The notes under the pieces were generated by a model. It was not told where the DNA came from, made no database searches, and saw nothing but the letters and a program-made list of their open reading frames with translations. Below, piece by piece: positions 44,254 through 52,907 of a stretch of 64,000 bases of DNA. The translations under genes were made by a program, and so were the position numbers. The first letter of the stretch is position 1, and every line of letters begins with the position of its first letter. The DNA comes from Aureibacter tunicatorum (lineage in GTDB: Bacteria > Bacteroidota > Bacteroidia > Cytophagales > Cyclobacteriaceae): NCBI RefSeq assembly GCF_036492635.1, contig NZ_AP025305.1, positions 744,001-808,000 of the forward strand, given 5' to 3'.

Positions 44254-46965
44254 TTATTTGGAGATCATGCGTCTTATGAGTTTCTCTATTTCTACAACCA
44301 CATACACTAATGCTGAGTAGAGGATGATTTGCGCCCAGTCGATGAGTTCAATTGGAGCTGTTTTGAATAAGAAGTTCATTGTTGGTGAATGTGTAAGCAA
44401 TACTTGTAGTCCAGCCATTGCAAGCACGCCGACTAGCAGCCACCCGTTTGAAAATGCACCTAATTTGAACATGGATAATTTCAAAGATCTGCAGTTGAAT
44501 AAATAAGCCATTTCAACAAATACGAATATATTCACGGCGATAGTTCTCGCTTGTTCTTCACTATAGCCGGCAAGCTGCTTCATTTCGAACATTCCAAATG
44601 CACCCACAAGAATAAATAAACTAACCATAATGGTTCGGAATATGTATTTTCTCTCTATTAATGGCATGTCTGGCCTTCGAGGAGATCGATCCATGATTGA
44701 AGGCTCTTTGCGCTCAAAAGCGAGAGTTAGTCCTAGGAAAATTGCTGTGGTCATATTGATCCATAAGATTTGAATAGGCAACACAGGCAATTGCGACCCA
44801 ATTAATATGGTTAGCATAATTACTAGGCCTTCTCCTAAGTTTGTAGGAATCACCCAAATGATGAACTTAAGCAAGTTGTCGAAAACTCCTCTTCCTTCCT
44901 CCACTGCTTTAGCGATGGTTGAGAATTTGTCGTCAGTAAGCACTATGTCGGATGCTTCCTTGGTTACTTCTGTGCCTCCTTTGCCCATGGCGATACCTAT
45001 ATCAGCTTGCCTTAGTGCAGGGGCGTCATTTACGCCATCGCCTGTCATTGCGGCTATTTCGCCTTGTTTTTGCAACGTTTTCACCAAAGAGAGCTTTTGC
45101 TCTGGTGTCACTCTGGCAAATACAGAGGTTTCAGCGACAGTTTTGTCAAATTCTTCCGGTGATACTTTTTCCAAGTCCTTTCCATTGATAGCCTTAGGTT
45201 TTTGACTTGGGCTTTGCAAGTTTTGAATACCTAATTGATCGGCAATAGCCGCGGCTGTAGTCAAATGGTCTCCCGTTATCATTTTTACCTGAACATCCGC
45301 TTTTTGACAAATACCAACAGCTTCAATGGCCTCAGGTCTTGGAGGGTCTATCATGGCTTGAAGGCCTAAGAAAGTTAGGTTGTCAAGATCAGAATGATTT
45401 ATTTCTTGAGTTTGAGCGCTAAATTCTTTTTTAGTGAATACAAGCACTCTCATTCCTAGCCTAGCGTATTCTTCTATCTTTTCAAGAACTTTGTTTACGT
45501 CTTCTTCTGGCAAGGTCATTTTTAGGCACTTTGGCAATAAACTTTCTGAAGAACCTTTGATGAAAGCTACATTTTTTTCTTGATCAAAGCGATGAAGTGT
45601 CGCCATGTATTGATAGTCAGATTCAAAAGGTATGGCATCAAGTCTTTCGTGCTTACTGATGATTTCCTTGTTGTCTTTCAACCCTTTTCTTGCTGAAACA
45701 AGTAGCGCGCCTTCTGTAGGATCGCCTTCGACAGCCCAGTCATCAGTTTCATTTTTTAACAAAACGCTGTCATTGCAAAGCAAGCCGCACATTAGTATCT
45801 CGTTCAAATGATTGTCTTGACTGCCATCGGTTTCTTGTCCTCCATTTGTGATTTTCCCTTCTGGAGAATACCCATTCCCATCCACTTCATAGCTTTGACT
45901 GTGAGTGAAAATGTTTTTGACCGTCATTTCATTTTGAGTAAGCGTGCCTGTTTTGTCTGAGCAAATAACCGTTGTGCTTCCAAGAGTTTCAACCGCGGGA
46001 AGCTTTCGGATGATGGCATTCTGCTTGGCCATTCGTCCTACGCCTATGGCTAATGTGATGGTGACTACGGCAGGGAGGCCCTCCGGTATCATGCCGACAG
46101 CAAGAGCTACTGTGCTTAAGAACATTTGTTCAAAATCATAGCCCTTGAACATTCCTATTATGAAAGTAACTGCGGCCAATCCTAATATCACCCAAAGCAC
46201 CATATGGCTGAAGTGCTTGATTTTTTTTGTTAATGGCGTGGCTAGAATATCGGCATTGTCGATCATTTGTTGAATTTTACCGATTTCCGTGTTTTCTCCT
46301 GTTGAAATGACAAGGCCATGGCCTAGGCCAAATGTTACCAAGGTGCCTGAATAAGCCATATTGATTCGGTCTGCTAATGCTGTATCCTCATCAAGAGCGT
46401 CGTAATTCTTTTCAACAGGCAAAGATTCGCCAGTAAGAGACGATTCATTTACTTGCAAATTTTTCACATGAGTCAATCTTAAGTCCGCAGGAACTTTATC
46501 GCCCGATTTCAACTCTACGATGTCTCCAGGCACCAATTGACTGCTTTGTATGCTTTGTTTAATTCCCTCTCTGATCACCGTGCTTTCGCTTTCCAAAGTT
46601 TTTGAAAGAGCATTCATTGCGTTTAAAGCTTTGGCTTCTTGGATGAATCCTACAATGGCGTTAAGGATAACTACGCCAAATATTACAGCGGCCTCTACCC
46701 ACTCTTGAAGGAAAAGCGTCACGACGCAAGCTCCAAGAAGTATATAAATCATGGGTTGGTGAAATTGCAATAAAAATGTAATGAAGAGGCTTTGTTGTTT
46801 TTTCTGTTTGAGAACATTTAAGCCGAATTTGGCTTGTCGTTCTTTGACGGAATCTTGGCTTAAGCCTTGAGAAGCATCCGAATCATTCAGCTTGATGGCC
46901 TCCTTTGCGGAGATGTTGTGCCATGCTGTCTGATGGGGATGGTTGTTTAATTTCGTCTTTTCCAT
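44254..46965 (-). CDS. P2-type cation-transporting ATPase
   Basis: 903 residues. N-terminal cation-ATPase domain (WHNISAKEAIKLNDSD), actuator TGES (178-181), transmembrane PEGLP (294-298), phosphorylation Asp337 in CSDKTGTLTQNEM, nucleotide site KGSSESLL, and hinge MTGDGVNDAPALRQADIG. About ten membrane helices, with a C-terminal cation ATPase domain. The PEGLP motif and overall architecture fit Ca2+/Mn2+ or Na+-type P2 pumps; the exact ion cannot be fixed by eye. The cytoplasmic start has a His/Asn-rich HHPHQTAWH-like stretch (NNHPHQTAWHN). Monocistronic. Confidence 0.93.
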   Translation of the reverse strand: MEKTKLNNHPHQTAWHNISAKEAIKLNDSDASQGLSQDSVKERQAKFGLNVLKQKKQQSLFITFLLQFHQPMIYILLGACVVTLFLQEWVEAAVIFGVVILNAIVGFIQEAKALNAMNALSKTLESESTVIREGIKQSIQSSQLVPGDIVELKSGDKVPADLRLTHVKNLQVNESSLTGESLPVEKNYDALDEDTALADRINMAYSGTLVTFGLGHGLVISTGENTEIGKIQQMIDNADILATPLTKKIKHFSHMVLWVILGLAAVTFIIGMFKGYDFEQMFLSTVALAVGMIPEGLPAVVTITLAIGVGRMAKQNAIIRKLPAVETLGSTTVICSDKTGTLTQNEMTVKNIFTHSQSYEVDGNGYSPEGKITNGGQETDGSQDNHLNEILMCGLLCNDSVLLKNETDDWAVEGDPTEGALLVSARKGLKDNKEIISKHERLDAIPFESDYQYMATLHRFDQEKNVAFIKGSSESLLPKCLKMTLPEEDVNKVLEKIEEYARLGMRVLVFTKKEFSAQTQEINHSDLDNLTFLGLQAMIDPPRPEAIEAVGICQKADVQVKMITGDHLTTAAAIADQLGIQNLQSPSQKPKAINGKDLEKVSPEEFDKTVAETSVFARVTPEQKLSLVKTLQKQGEIAAMTGDGVNDAPALRQADIGIAMGKGGTEVTKEASDIVLTDDKFSTIAKAVEEGRGVFDNLLKFIIWVIPTNLGEGLVIMLTILIGSQLPVLPIQILWINMTTAIFLGLTLAFERKEPSIMDRSPRRPDMPLIERKYIFRTIMVSLFILVGAFGMFEMKQLAGYSEEQARTIAVNIFVFVEMAYLFNCRSLKLSMFKLGAFSNGWLLVGVLAMAGLQVLLTHSPTMNFLFKTAPIELIDWAQIILYSALVYVVVEIEKLIRRMISK

Positions 46966-47666
46966 GATCGGAATGATTAATTAGAATTGAATTATAACAG
47001 TATTTTTACTTGGTGTTAATAGAGACTTATACGGTGGCTGTGATGATTTATTTGCGAAAAATCGCATGATTATTATCATGTTTCTCTCTTGTGTATTTTA
47101 GAATTTTTATTGTTAAAGACTAAGTTGATAGGATAGTATTGTATAATTATTGAGTATTTATTGTATCGTTTGTTGAGAAGAATGATGCTTTCTCAAGTTC
47201 TAAAGACAATTAAATTATTTTTGTTTTTGTCTATTTTAACTTCTTTAGATATTGGATTAGTTAAGGACTTTTCTTTTTGATTGATATGCAGGGGCTTGGT
47301 CTGATGGTGTGAACTCAAAGAGAGGATGATTAGGTTTAATAGTTGATTTTTATAATTTAATCTTATTAGATAAAAAGATGTAATTATTGACTTATTTTCA
47401 AAATAAGGAAACTGAATAGTTTCGAATGGTTTTTTGAATGGTATTACTCGAAGTTTCTTTAGGAAAACATATTGAGGAGTTTTAATTTGGCGCATAGTTG
47501 TGTCGAAAATGATGGGTTAAAATAGTGTAGGAAAGCTTTTTGATGTTGATGTTTAGGGGGAGAGTTTTGATTTGGATTTTTGCTTGACCCTGAACTTTCA
47601 GTTTTTAGTTTCTAATTATGCAATGCGACTCATTGTATTCAGTTTTCAATAATTTAAATATTTGTT
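46966..47666. other. Long AT-rich non-coding region
   Basis: About 700 nt between divergently transcribed P-type ATPase and FadL genes. No supportable ORF. Short hairpins only: GCGA/TCGC (about 47053-47064), CATGAT/ATCATG (about 47065-47080) and GAAACT/AGTTTC (about 47408-47423). It probably holds both promoters; none could be assigned with confidence. Confidence 0.5.
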
Positions 47667-48917
47667 ATGAACAAGAAATTTACAGTAGCGTTATTGTTGG
47701 CGATGTGCGTCACCACTTATGATTTGTTCGCTGCTGGCTACCAAGTTCTTTTGCAAGGTAACCGTCAGCTAGCAATGGGTAACATGGGAGTGGGAATCAA
47801 GCCGGATGCGGCTAGTGTTTTTTGGAACCCGGGAGCAATAGGTTTTTTGCAACAAAATAGCGTCATGCTCGGGGGGAATATTTTGAATTCAAAGATTCAA
47901 TATGTGGATTCGCAAAATCCTAATAGTGCGTACAAAGCAGAAACTGATAACCCATTAGGTTTTGTGCCGCATTTATATGGAGTTTGGGGACCAAAGAATT
48001 CTAATTTTAAATTTGGCTTAGGTGTATATGCTCCATTTGGATCCTCTGTAAAGTGGGAGGATAATTGGAAGTATTCTGATTTGACTCAAGAGATTACATT
48101 GCAAGCTATTTATATCCAACCAACGGTTTCATATAAAATCAATGATAAATTGAGTGTTGGTGGTGGATTTATTTTTACAATTGGCTCGCTTGATTTGCAA
48201 AGAACAGCTAACCAAATCTCGCCGGATGCTTCAGTAACTCTTAAGGGTGATGCGGAGCTTAGTGTAGGCTATAACTTAGGGGTTATGTATCGTCCGTTGG
48301 AAGAGTTGAGAATTGGGTTGTCATACCGATCGGAAGTTGATGTTAAAGTTGAAAATGGAGATGTGGAAACTTCGGGATTTCCTCCTTATGTGCCTTTTCC
48401 AGGAAAGTTTGACGGAGCGTTGCCATTGCCTTCTACATTATCACTCGGAGTTAGTTATGATGTGATTGATAAATTGACTATTGGAGCGGAGGTTTCTTTG
48501 GTAGGTTGGAGCGCTTATAAAGAGTTGGATATAACTTTAAAAACGGACAGTAGCACTATATCGCAAAAGGCTCCGAGAAATTATAAGGATGCTTGGATAT
48601 ATAAGTTTGGCGCTGAGTATAGATTGAAAGATTGGATTGCATTGCGCGGCGGAATTTATTATGATTCAAGCCCTGTAAGAGCAGGCTATATGAGTGCGGA
48701 AACACCGGATGTTAACAGATTGAATGCAACTGCAGGGGTCGGAATCAAAGCGACTGAAAACTTCATCATTGATGTTGCAGTCATGTGGATCAATGGATTT
48801 GAAAGAACTCAGACCTTGGAAGAGGTGGAGAGTGCTGGGACTTATGGTGAAGTGCCTATTGGAACATTTGACCAAAGAGGTTTTACAGGAGGTATTACTT
48901 TGTCGTATAATTTTTAG
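47667..48917 (+). CDS. OmpP1/FadL-family outer-membrane transporter
   Basis: 416 residues. Signal peptide (FTVALLLAMCVTTYDLFA), then the FadL N-terminal hatch motif AGYQVLLQGNRQLAMGNMGVG... ASVFWNPGAIGFL (NPA-type motif), PHLYGVWGPKNSNFKFGLGVYAPFG, and barrel strands up to the terminal GGITLSYNF. FadL proteins transport fatty acids and other hydrophobic compounds across the outer membrane. The SGNH lipoprotein gene follows after 6 nt. The pairing is common in Bacteroidota and suggests uptake linked to ester hydrolysis (inference). Confidence 0.93.
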   Translation: MNKKFTVALLLAMCVTTYDLFAAGYQVLLQGNRQLAMGNMGVGIKPDAASVFWNPGAIGFLQQNSVMLGGNILNSKIQYVDSQNPNSAYKAETDNPLGFVPHLYGVWGPKNSNFKFGLGVYAPFGSSVKWEDNWKYSDLTQEITLQAIYIQPTVSYKINDKLSVGGGFIFTIGSLDLQRTANQISPDASVTLKGDAELSVGYNLGVMYRPLEELRIGLSYRSEVDVKVENGDVETSGFPPYVPFPGKFDGALPLPSTLSLGVSYDVIDKLTIGAEVSLVGWSAYKELDITLKTDSSTISQKAPRNYKDAWIYKFGAEYRLKDWIALRGGIYYDSSPVRAGYMSAETPDVNRLNATAGVGIKATENFIIDVAVMWINGFERTQTLEEVESAGTYGEVPIGTFDQRGFTGGITLSYNF

Positions 48918-48923
48918 TCTTGA

Positions 48924-50399
48924 ATGAAATTTATCAAAATGAGAAATAATAACATATTATATATTGTCGCATTGCTCTTTTCATTTGCGGCGTGCAAAGA
49001 TCTGGAGCCTGATGTGGATTATGCGAATGGCAGTGGAAGTTTGGATGTGTCAAAATATGTTGCCATAGGCAATTCATTGACAGCGGGTTTTGCTAATAAT
49101 GGCTTGTATGAGGCCGCTCAAGTTCAATCCTTTCCAGCGATATTTTCCAAGCAATTAACTCCTTTCGGAATAAATGAGATAAGCCAACCAATAGCAGTAA
49201 GAACTGGGACAGGATATCAAGTATTGACTGGTTTTGATCCTCAGACAGGTTCGCCGATAATAGATATGATCTCTAATGAAGCGGATCAAATGGCTTTTAT
49301 GCAAAAAGTTGATTACTCGATTAATAACTATGGGGTGCCAGGTATTAAGGTTATGCAATTAAATACTCCATTATTAAGCGCTAATCCTTTTTTTGCTAGA
49401 ATAAGCAATGATGGAGATACATATTTAGATTTGATAAAAAGATCTGAGATGACATTCTTCACCATGTGGTTGGGGAGCAATGATGTCTTGGATTATGCTA
49501 TAGTTGGCGGATCAAGTGGAGAAGAGGCATTGACGCCTCAGGCTGTGTTTGAAGGTAATTACTCTTTGATGCTCGATGTGTTGAAAGAAAAGCAAGCCAA
49601 GGGGGTGATCGGTACAATTCCTGATATCGGTTTGATCCCTTTTTTTACGACTGTAGGGCCTACTTTGGTTTCAGGACTTAAAGCGCAAGGCTTTCAACCT
49701 GGAACGGTTCCTGTTGCTCAAGCAGCAGGTTTAGAGTTTGCTTTCAAGGCAATGGGCTATACATTTCAAAATGAAAAAGGGGAAGCTTCCGATGTGCTTT
49801 TCCAAAGAGGAAACGTTGAAGGAGCTGAAATCGCTTATATCACGCCTTATTTTGAATCTGGCAAGACAGGTTCTAAGGTGTTAGGCGCTTTGAGATGGGA
49901 TGAGTCAAATCAAGAACTTGAGTTGACAAGCACGTTTATTCCATTGACCGCGCAAAATGGAGTGTTGGCTAAGCTTGCTTTTATTGAAGCTAACATTGCC
50001 AAAGCTCTTGAAGAGGCGGCCAAAGGAAATTTTGAATTGCTGATTGAATTTATTTTTGCTTCGGAATTGATCTTGGATCCAAGGGAGTATGGTTTAGCAG
50101 TTGATAGAACAGGTGTGTTTAATAATTTTATAGAAGGACAAGAGTCTAGTGACTTTGCTATTTATCATTCCAATGATGCTCTGATGCCATTGGCTAATCC
50201 AAGTTATTTGCTTGAAAATGGAACGTCATTCACTTCTCAATATATTTTAGGAGGAGCATTCTCCTTAGATGGAATTCATATGACCCCAAGAGGATATGCG
50301 TATGTGGCCAATGGATTTATTGACGCTGCGAATAAAAAGTTTGGATCAAAGTTTCCAAGAGCTTTTGCATGGGATTATCCTGCTGTTGATTTGCCATAG
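48924..50399 (+). CDS. SGNH/GDSL-type hydrolase lipoprotein
   Basis: 491 residues. The signal ends with FSFAACKDLEPD (lipobox Cys24). Block I is YVAIGNSLTAGFANNG (nucleophile Ser51, GNSL instead of GDSL), block III is MWLGSNDVLDYA, and block V is DGIHMTPRGYAYVAN (catalytic Asp and His). A long insertion (about 200-430) is typical of these Bacteroidota lipoproteins. It probably hydrolyses esters or lipids at the cell surface. It is co-transcribed with the FadL gene and ends at a strong terminator. Confidence 0.9.
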   Translation: MKFIKMRNNNILYIVALLFSFAACKDLEPDVDYANGSGSLDVSKYVAIGNSLTAGFANNGLYEAAQVQSFPAIFSKQLTPFGINEISQPIAVRTGTGYQVLTGFDPQTGSPIIDMISNEADQMAFMQKVDYSINNYGVPGIKVMQLNTPLLSANPFFARISNDGDTYLDLIKRSEMTFFTMWLGSNDVLDYAIVGGSSGEEALTPQAVFEGNYSLMLDVLKEKQAKGVIGTIPDIGLIPFFTTVGPTLVSGLKAQGFQPGTVPVAQAAGLEFAFKAMGYTFQNEKGEASDVLFQRGNVEGAEIAYITPYFESGKTGSKVLGALRWDESNQELELTSTFIPLTAQNGVLAKLAFIEANIAKALEEAAKGNFELLIEFIFASELILDPREYGLAVDRTGVFNNFIEGQESSDFAIYHSNDALMPLANPSYLLENGTSFTSQYILGGAFSLDGIHMTPRGYAYVANGFIDAANKKFGSKFPRAFAWDYPAVDLP

Positions 50400-50422
50400 C
50401 ACTTAAAGGAGTTAATATAAAA

Positions 50423-50457
50423 AAATAAAGGCTGTCCTTGTGGGCAGCCTTTATTTT
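50423..50457. terminator. Bidirectional terminator
   Basis: AAATAAAGGCTG...CAGCCTTTATTT stem with a short CCTTGTGG tip, between convergent SGNH and DEAD-box genes. Confidence 0.92.
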
Positions 50458-50482
50458 TTAGTAATGAAATTTGCGATTTTTA

Positions 50483-51724
50483 TTATTTCTTAGGAGAGGG
50501 CTTTCGTTTTTTTCTCGGGCCATTATTGTTGAACTTTTTCCTTTTACCTCTGCTGTTTGCATTATAATCCGGTTGGTCCCCGAATTCTTCAGGCAAAGTA
50601 ATCTTAGCGACTTCTTTATCCAAAAGCTTGTCAATACGATTGAATTGGTATTCATCATCTTTTGTAATAAAGGTAATAGCGATTCCTTTGGTGTTTGCTC
50701 TTGCTGTTCTTCCAACTCTATGAACATAGTCCTCGGGGTCTTTAGGGACATCGTAGTTGATGACAAGTCCAATAGAGTCTATGTCGATGCCTCTTGATAC
50801 TATATCTGTGGCTATCAGTATTGGGAGTTTTCGGTTTTTGAAATCTAGAAGAACTTTGGATCTTTCGTCTTGGTCGTGATCGGAATGTATAGATGCTACA
50901 TTTAGCTTTTGAGCTTTAAGTTCTTTTTCCAAATTTTTCACCTTCAGTTTTGAAGAACAGAAAATGATAACGCTTTGGAGTTCATCAAGTTTGTCTTGGA
51001 GCAAGCCTTTGATTACAGGGATTTTTTGATTTTCATAGACCATGTAAGCTCCCTGAAGCACTCCTTCAGCTGTTTTGGACACGGCTATGGTAACTTCTTC
51101 GTGTTCTTCAGTCAGAGCTTCTTTAGCTAATTTTTTTATTTTGGGAGGCATAGTCGCTGAGAACATCAGTGTTTGCTTGTCGTTCTTGATGTTCGACGTG
51201 ATTTTGATCAAGTCGTCATAAAAGCCCATGTCAAGCATTCTGTCCGCTTCGTCAAGAATCACAGTATTGATATTGTCAAAGTTGACATATCCTTGATTAA
51301 TGTGCTGGATTAACCTTCCTGGAGTGGCAATGACGATATTCACGCCATTGATTAAAGAATTGCGCTGCTGATCCCAGTTCTGCGTCGAGTTGCCACCATA
51401 TACTGATATCGAGCTTAATGGCACAAAATAGCTGAAACCTTCAAGTTGTTGGTCGATTTGTATAGCTAGCTCTCTTGTAGGTGTCAGTATCAAAGTGTCG
51501 ATACTGTCAGATGGATTCTCCGAGAGTCTGCTGATGACAGGTAAAAGGAATGCTGCTGTTTTTCCCGTTCCAGTTTGGGCGCAGGCTATCAAGTCTTTGC
51601 CTTCAATGATTTTTGGTATTGCTTGCGCTTGTATTGGGGTAGGATTTGAAAATCGCATTGCCTCTAAGCTGTCTTGCACTTGTTGACTTAGATTTAAGTC
51701 CTTGAAAGTCAAACTCTCTTCCAT
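50483..51724 (-). CDS. DEAD-box RNA helicase
   Basis: 413 residues, RhlE-like size. Q motif FKDLNLSQQVQDSLEAMRF...PTPIQAQAIP, motif I AQTGTGKTAAF, Ia PTRELAIQI, motif II VLDEADRMLDMGF, motif III SATMP, IV VIIFCSS, V ATDIVSRGIDI and VI HRVGRTAR are all intact. The C-terminal tail is very basic (KRKKFNNNGPRKKRKPSPKK). It unwinds RNA in ribosome assembly or mRNA decay (family knowledge). Located downstream of the tRNA-Asn array on the same strand, behind a terminator. Confidence 0.95.
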   Translation of the reverse strand: MEESLTFKDLNLSQQVQDSLEAMRFSNPTPIQAQAIPKIIEGKDLIACAQTGTGKTAAFLLPVISRLSENPSDSIDTLILTPTRELAIQIDQQLEGFSYFVPLSSISVYGGNSTQNWDQQRNSLINGVNIVIATPGRLIQHINQGYVNFDNINTVILDEADRMLDMGFYDDLIKITSNIKNDKQTLMFSATMPPKIKKLAKEALTEEHEEVTIAVSKTAEGVLQGAYMVYENQKIPVIKGLLQDKLDELQSVIIFCSSKLKVKNLEKELKAQKLNVASIHSDHDQDERSKVLLDFKNRKLPILIATDIVSRGIDIDSIGLVINYDVPKDPEDYVHRVGRTARANTKGIAITFITKDDEYQFNRIDKLLDKEVAKITLPEEFGDQPDYNANSRGKRKKFNNNGPRKKRKPSPKK

Positions 51725-51851
51725 ATTCCGATTTCTATTGAACTATGCTTTTATTTTGATTGAATTACGAATATTATTCCAAATTAAAAAAGTCTGAAGT
51801 AATAAGCTTATAAGTTACTAAAAGCTGAAGAAAAAAATGTTATACGTAGTC

Positions 51852-51887
51852 AAATAAAAAAGCGCTGACTATGAAATAATCAGCGCT
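51852..51887 (-). terminator. Terminator of the tRNA-Asn array
   Basis: On the minus strand AGCGCTGA, an 11-nt loop, TCAGCGCT, then T6-A-T3. It begins about 5 nt after the 3' end of the last tRNA. Confidence 0.92.
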
Positions 51888-51891
51888 TTTG

Positions 51892-51965
51892 CTCTTCCTC
51901 TTGGGCTCGAACCAAGGACCCTCTGATTAACAGTCAGATGCTCTAACCAACTGAGCTAAGGAAGA
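51892..51965 (-). tRNA. tRNA-Asn (anticodon GTT), last copy (7 of 7)
   Basis: 74 nt. On the minus strand: acceptor TCTTCCT/AGGAAGA, D-arm GCTC...GAGC, anticodon stem TCTGA/TCAGA with loop CTGTTAA (GTT), T-arm CTTGG/CCAAG with TTCGAGC, discriminator G; CCA not encoded. Closest to the terminator. Confidence 0.97.
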
Positions 51966-51984
51966 ATGTTATTATATTTTAAAG

Positions 51985-52058
51985 CTCTTCCTCTTGGGCT
52001 CGAACCAAGGACCCTCTGATTAACAGTCAGATGCTCTAACCAACTGAGCTAAGGAAGA
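51985..52058 (-). tRNA. tRNA-Asn (GTT), copy 6 of 7
   Basis: Identical to the copy at 51892 over 74 nt; 19-nt spacer to it. Confidence 0.97.
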
Positions 52059-52076
52059 ATGTATTATATTTTAAAG

Positions 52077-52150
52077 CTCTTCCTCTTGGGCTCGAACCAA
52101 GGACCCTCTGATTAACAGTCAGATGCTCTAACCAACTGAGCTAAGGAAGA
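52077..52150 (-). tRNA. tRNA-Asn (GTT), copy 5 of 7
   Basis: Identical 74-nt gene; 18-nt spacer on its 3' side. Confidence 0.97.
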
Positions 52151-52168
52151 ATGTGTTATATTTTAAAG

Positions 52169-52242
52169 CTCTTCCTCTTGGGCTCGAACCAAGGACCCTC
52201 TGATTAACAGTCAGATGCTCTAACCAACTGAGCTAAGGAAGA
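52169..52242 (-). tRNA. tRNA-Asn (GTT), copy 4 of 7
   Basis: Identical 74-nt gene; 18-nt spacer with a single base variant. Confidence 0.97.
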
Positions 52243-52261
52243 ATGTTATTATATTTTAAAG

Positions 52262-52335
52262 CTCTTCCTCTTGGGCTCGAACCAAGGACCCTCTGATTAA
52301 CAGTCAGATGCTCTAACCAACTGAGCTAAGGAAGA
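52262..52335 (-). tRNA. tRNA-Asn (GTT), copy 3 of 7
   Basis: Identical 74-nt gene; 19-nt spacer. Confidence 0.97.
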
Positions 52336-52354
52336 ATGTTATTATATTTTAAAG

Positions 52355-52428
52355 CTCTTCCTCTTGGGCTCGAACCAAGGACCCTCTGATTAACAGTCAG
52401 ATGCTCTAACCAACTGAGCTAAGGAAGA
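52355..52428 (-). tRNA. tRNA-Asn (GTT), copy 2 of 7
   Basis: Identical 74-nt gene; 19-nt spacer. Confidence 0.97.
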
Positions 52429-52445
52429 ATGTTATTATATTAAAG

Positions 52446-52519
52446 CTCTTCCTCTTGGGCTCGAACCAAGGACCCTCTGATTAACAGTCAGATGCTCTAA
52501 CCAACTGAGCTAAGGAAGA
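52446..52519 (-). tRNA. tRNA-Asn (GTT), first copy (1 of 7)
   Basis: Identical 74-nt gene, promoter-proximal; its -7 box is 30 nt upstream. Confidence 0.97.
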
Positions 52520-52548
52520 ATATTTATTCGATTGACGAATTGGGAGTG

Positions 52549-52580
52549 CAAATATGCATGAGTGTTTCTTCTTTTACAAG
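52549..52580 (-). promoter_or_regulatory. Promoter of the tRNA-Asn array
   Basis: On the minus strand TTG (52577-52579), 20 nt, CATATTTG (52549-52556), then CA. Same spacing and -7 sequence as the tRNA-Gln promoter. Confidence 0.7.
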
Positions 52581-52907
52581 TATTCTAGGGAAAAAATATA
52601 GCTTTTTTTCATGCTTCTTACATGGTATTAATGTAACTGTATGATATTGAAGTAAAAAGGTGGCACGAAATTTATTTATGATGCAATTTGTGATAAGCCA
52701 ATATTGATTTTTATAGCCTTTAGTTTGGTTAAATTTTGGAAGAAATGTCTACTGTGTAATTAGTATTATAAAGTTAATTCTTGTTAAAAGGAAAATCCTG
52801 CACGAATGATTCACGTACTAAACCATAACTTTGGTTATTTTCAAACAGAAAGATTAATACAAAGTTTAGTTCTCGAACGTGTCCATAAATGAAAATCAAT
52901 AACAAAT
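52581..52907. other. Intergenic region upstream of htrA
   Basis: No ORF. AACCATAACTTTGGTT (about 52821-52836) is a short hairpin or operator-like palindrome about 70 nt before the htrA start. No clear -7 box was seen. Confidence 0.4.

Larger units (their letters stand above)
51892..52519 (-). repeat. Tandem array of seven tRNA-Asn genes
   Basis: Unit length is 91-93 nt: a 74-nt tRNA plus a 17-19-nt AT-only-type spacer (variants of ATGTTATTATATTTTAAAG on the plus strand). tRNA parts are invariant and spacers differ by 1-2 nt. Unlike the Gln array, the spacers hold no hairpin. Confidence 0.95.

Noticed and set aside
47193-47495. 100-codon minus-strand ORF in the long intergenic region
   Set aside because: Low-complexity, Ile/Asn/Lys-rich translation typical of AT-rich non-coding DNA; no recognisable motif, no signal for translation.
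51892-52519. Second regularly spaced repeat block, possible CRISPR
   Set aside because: The repeats fold as tRNA-Asn on the minus strand, and the spacers are short, AT-rich and alike.
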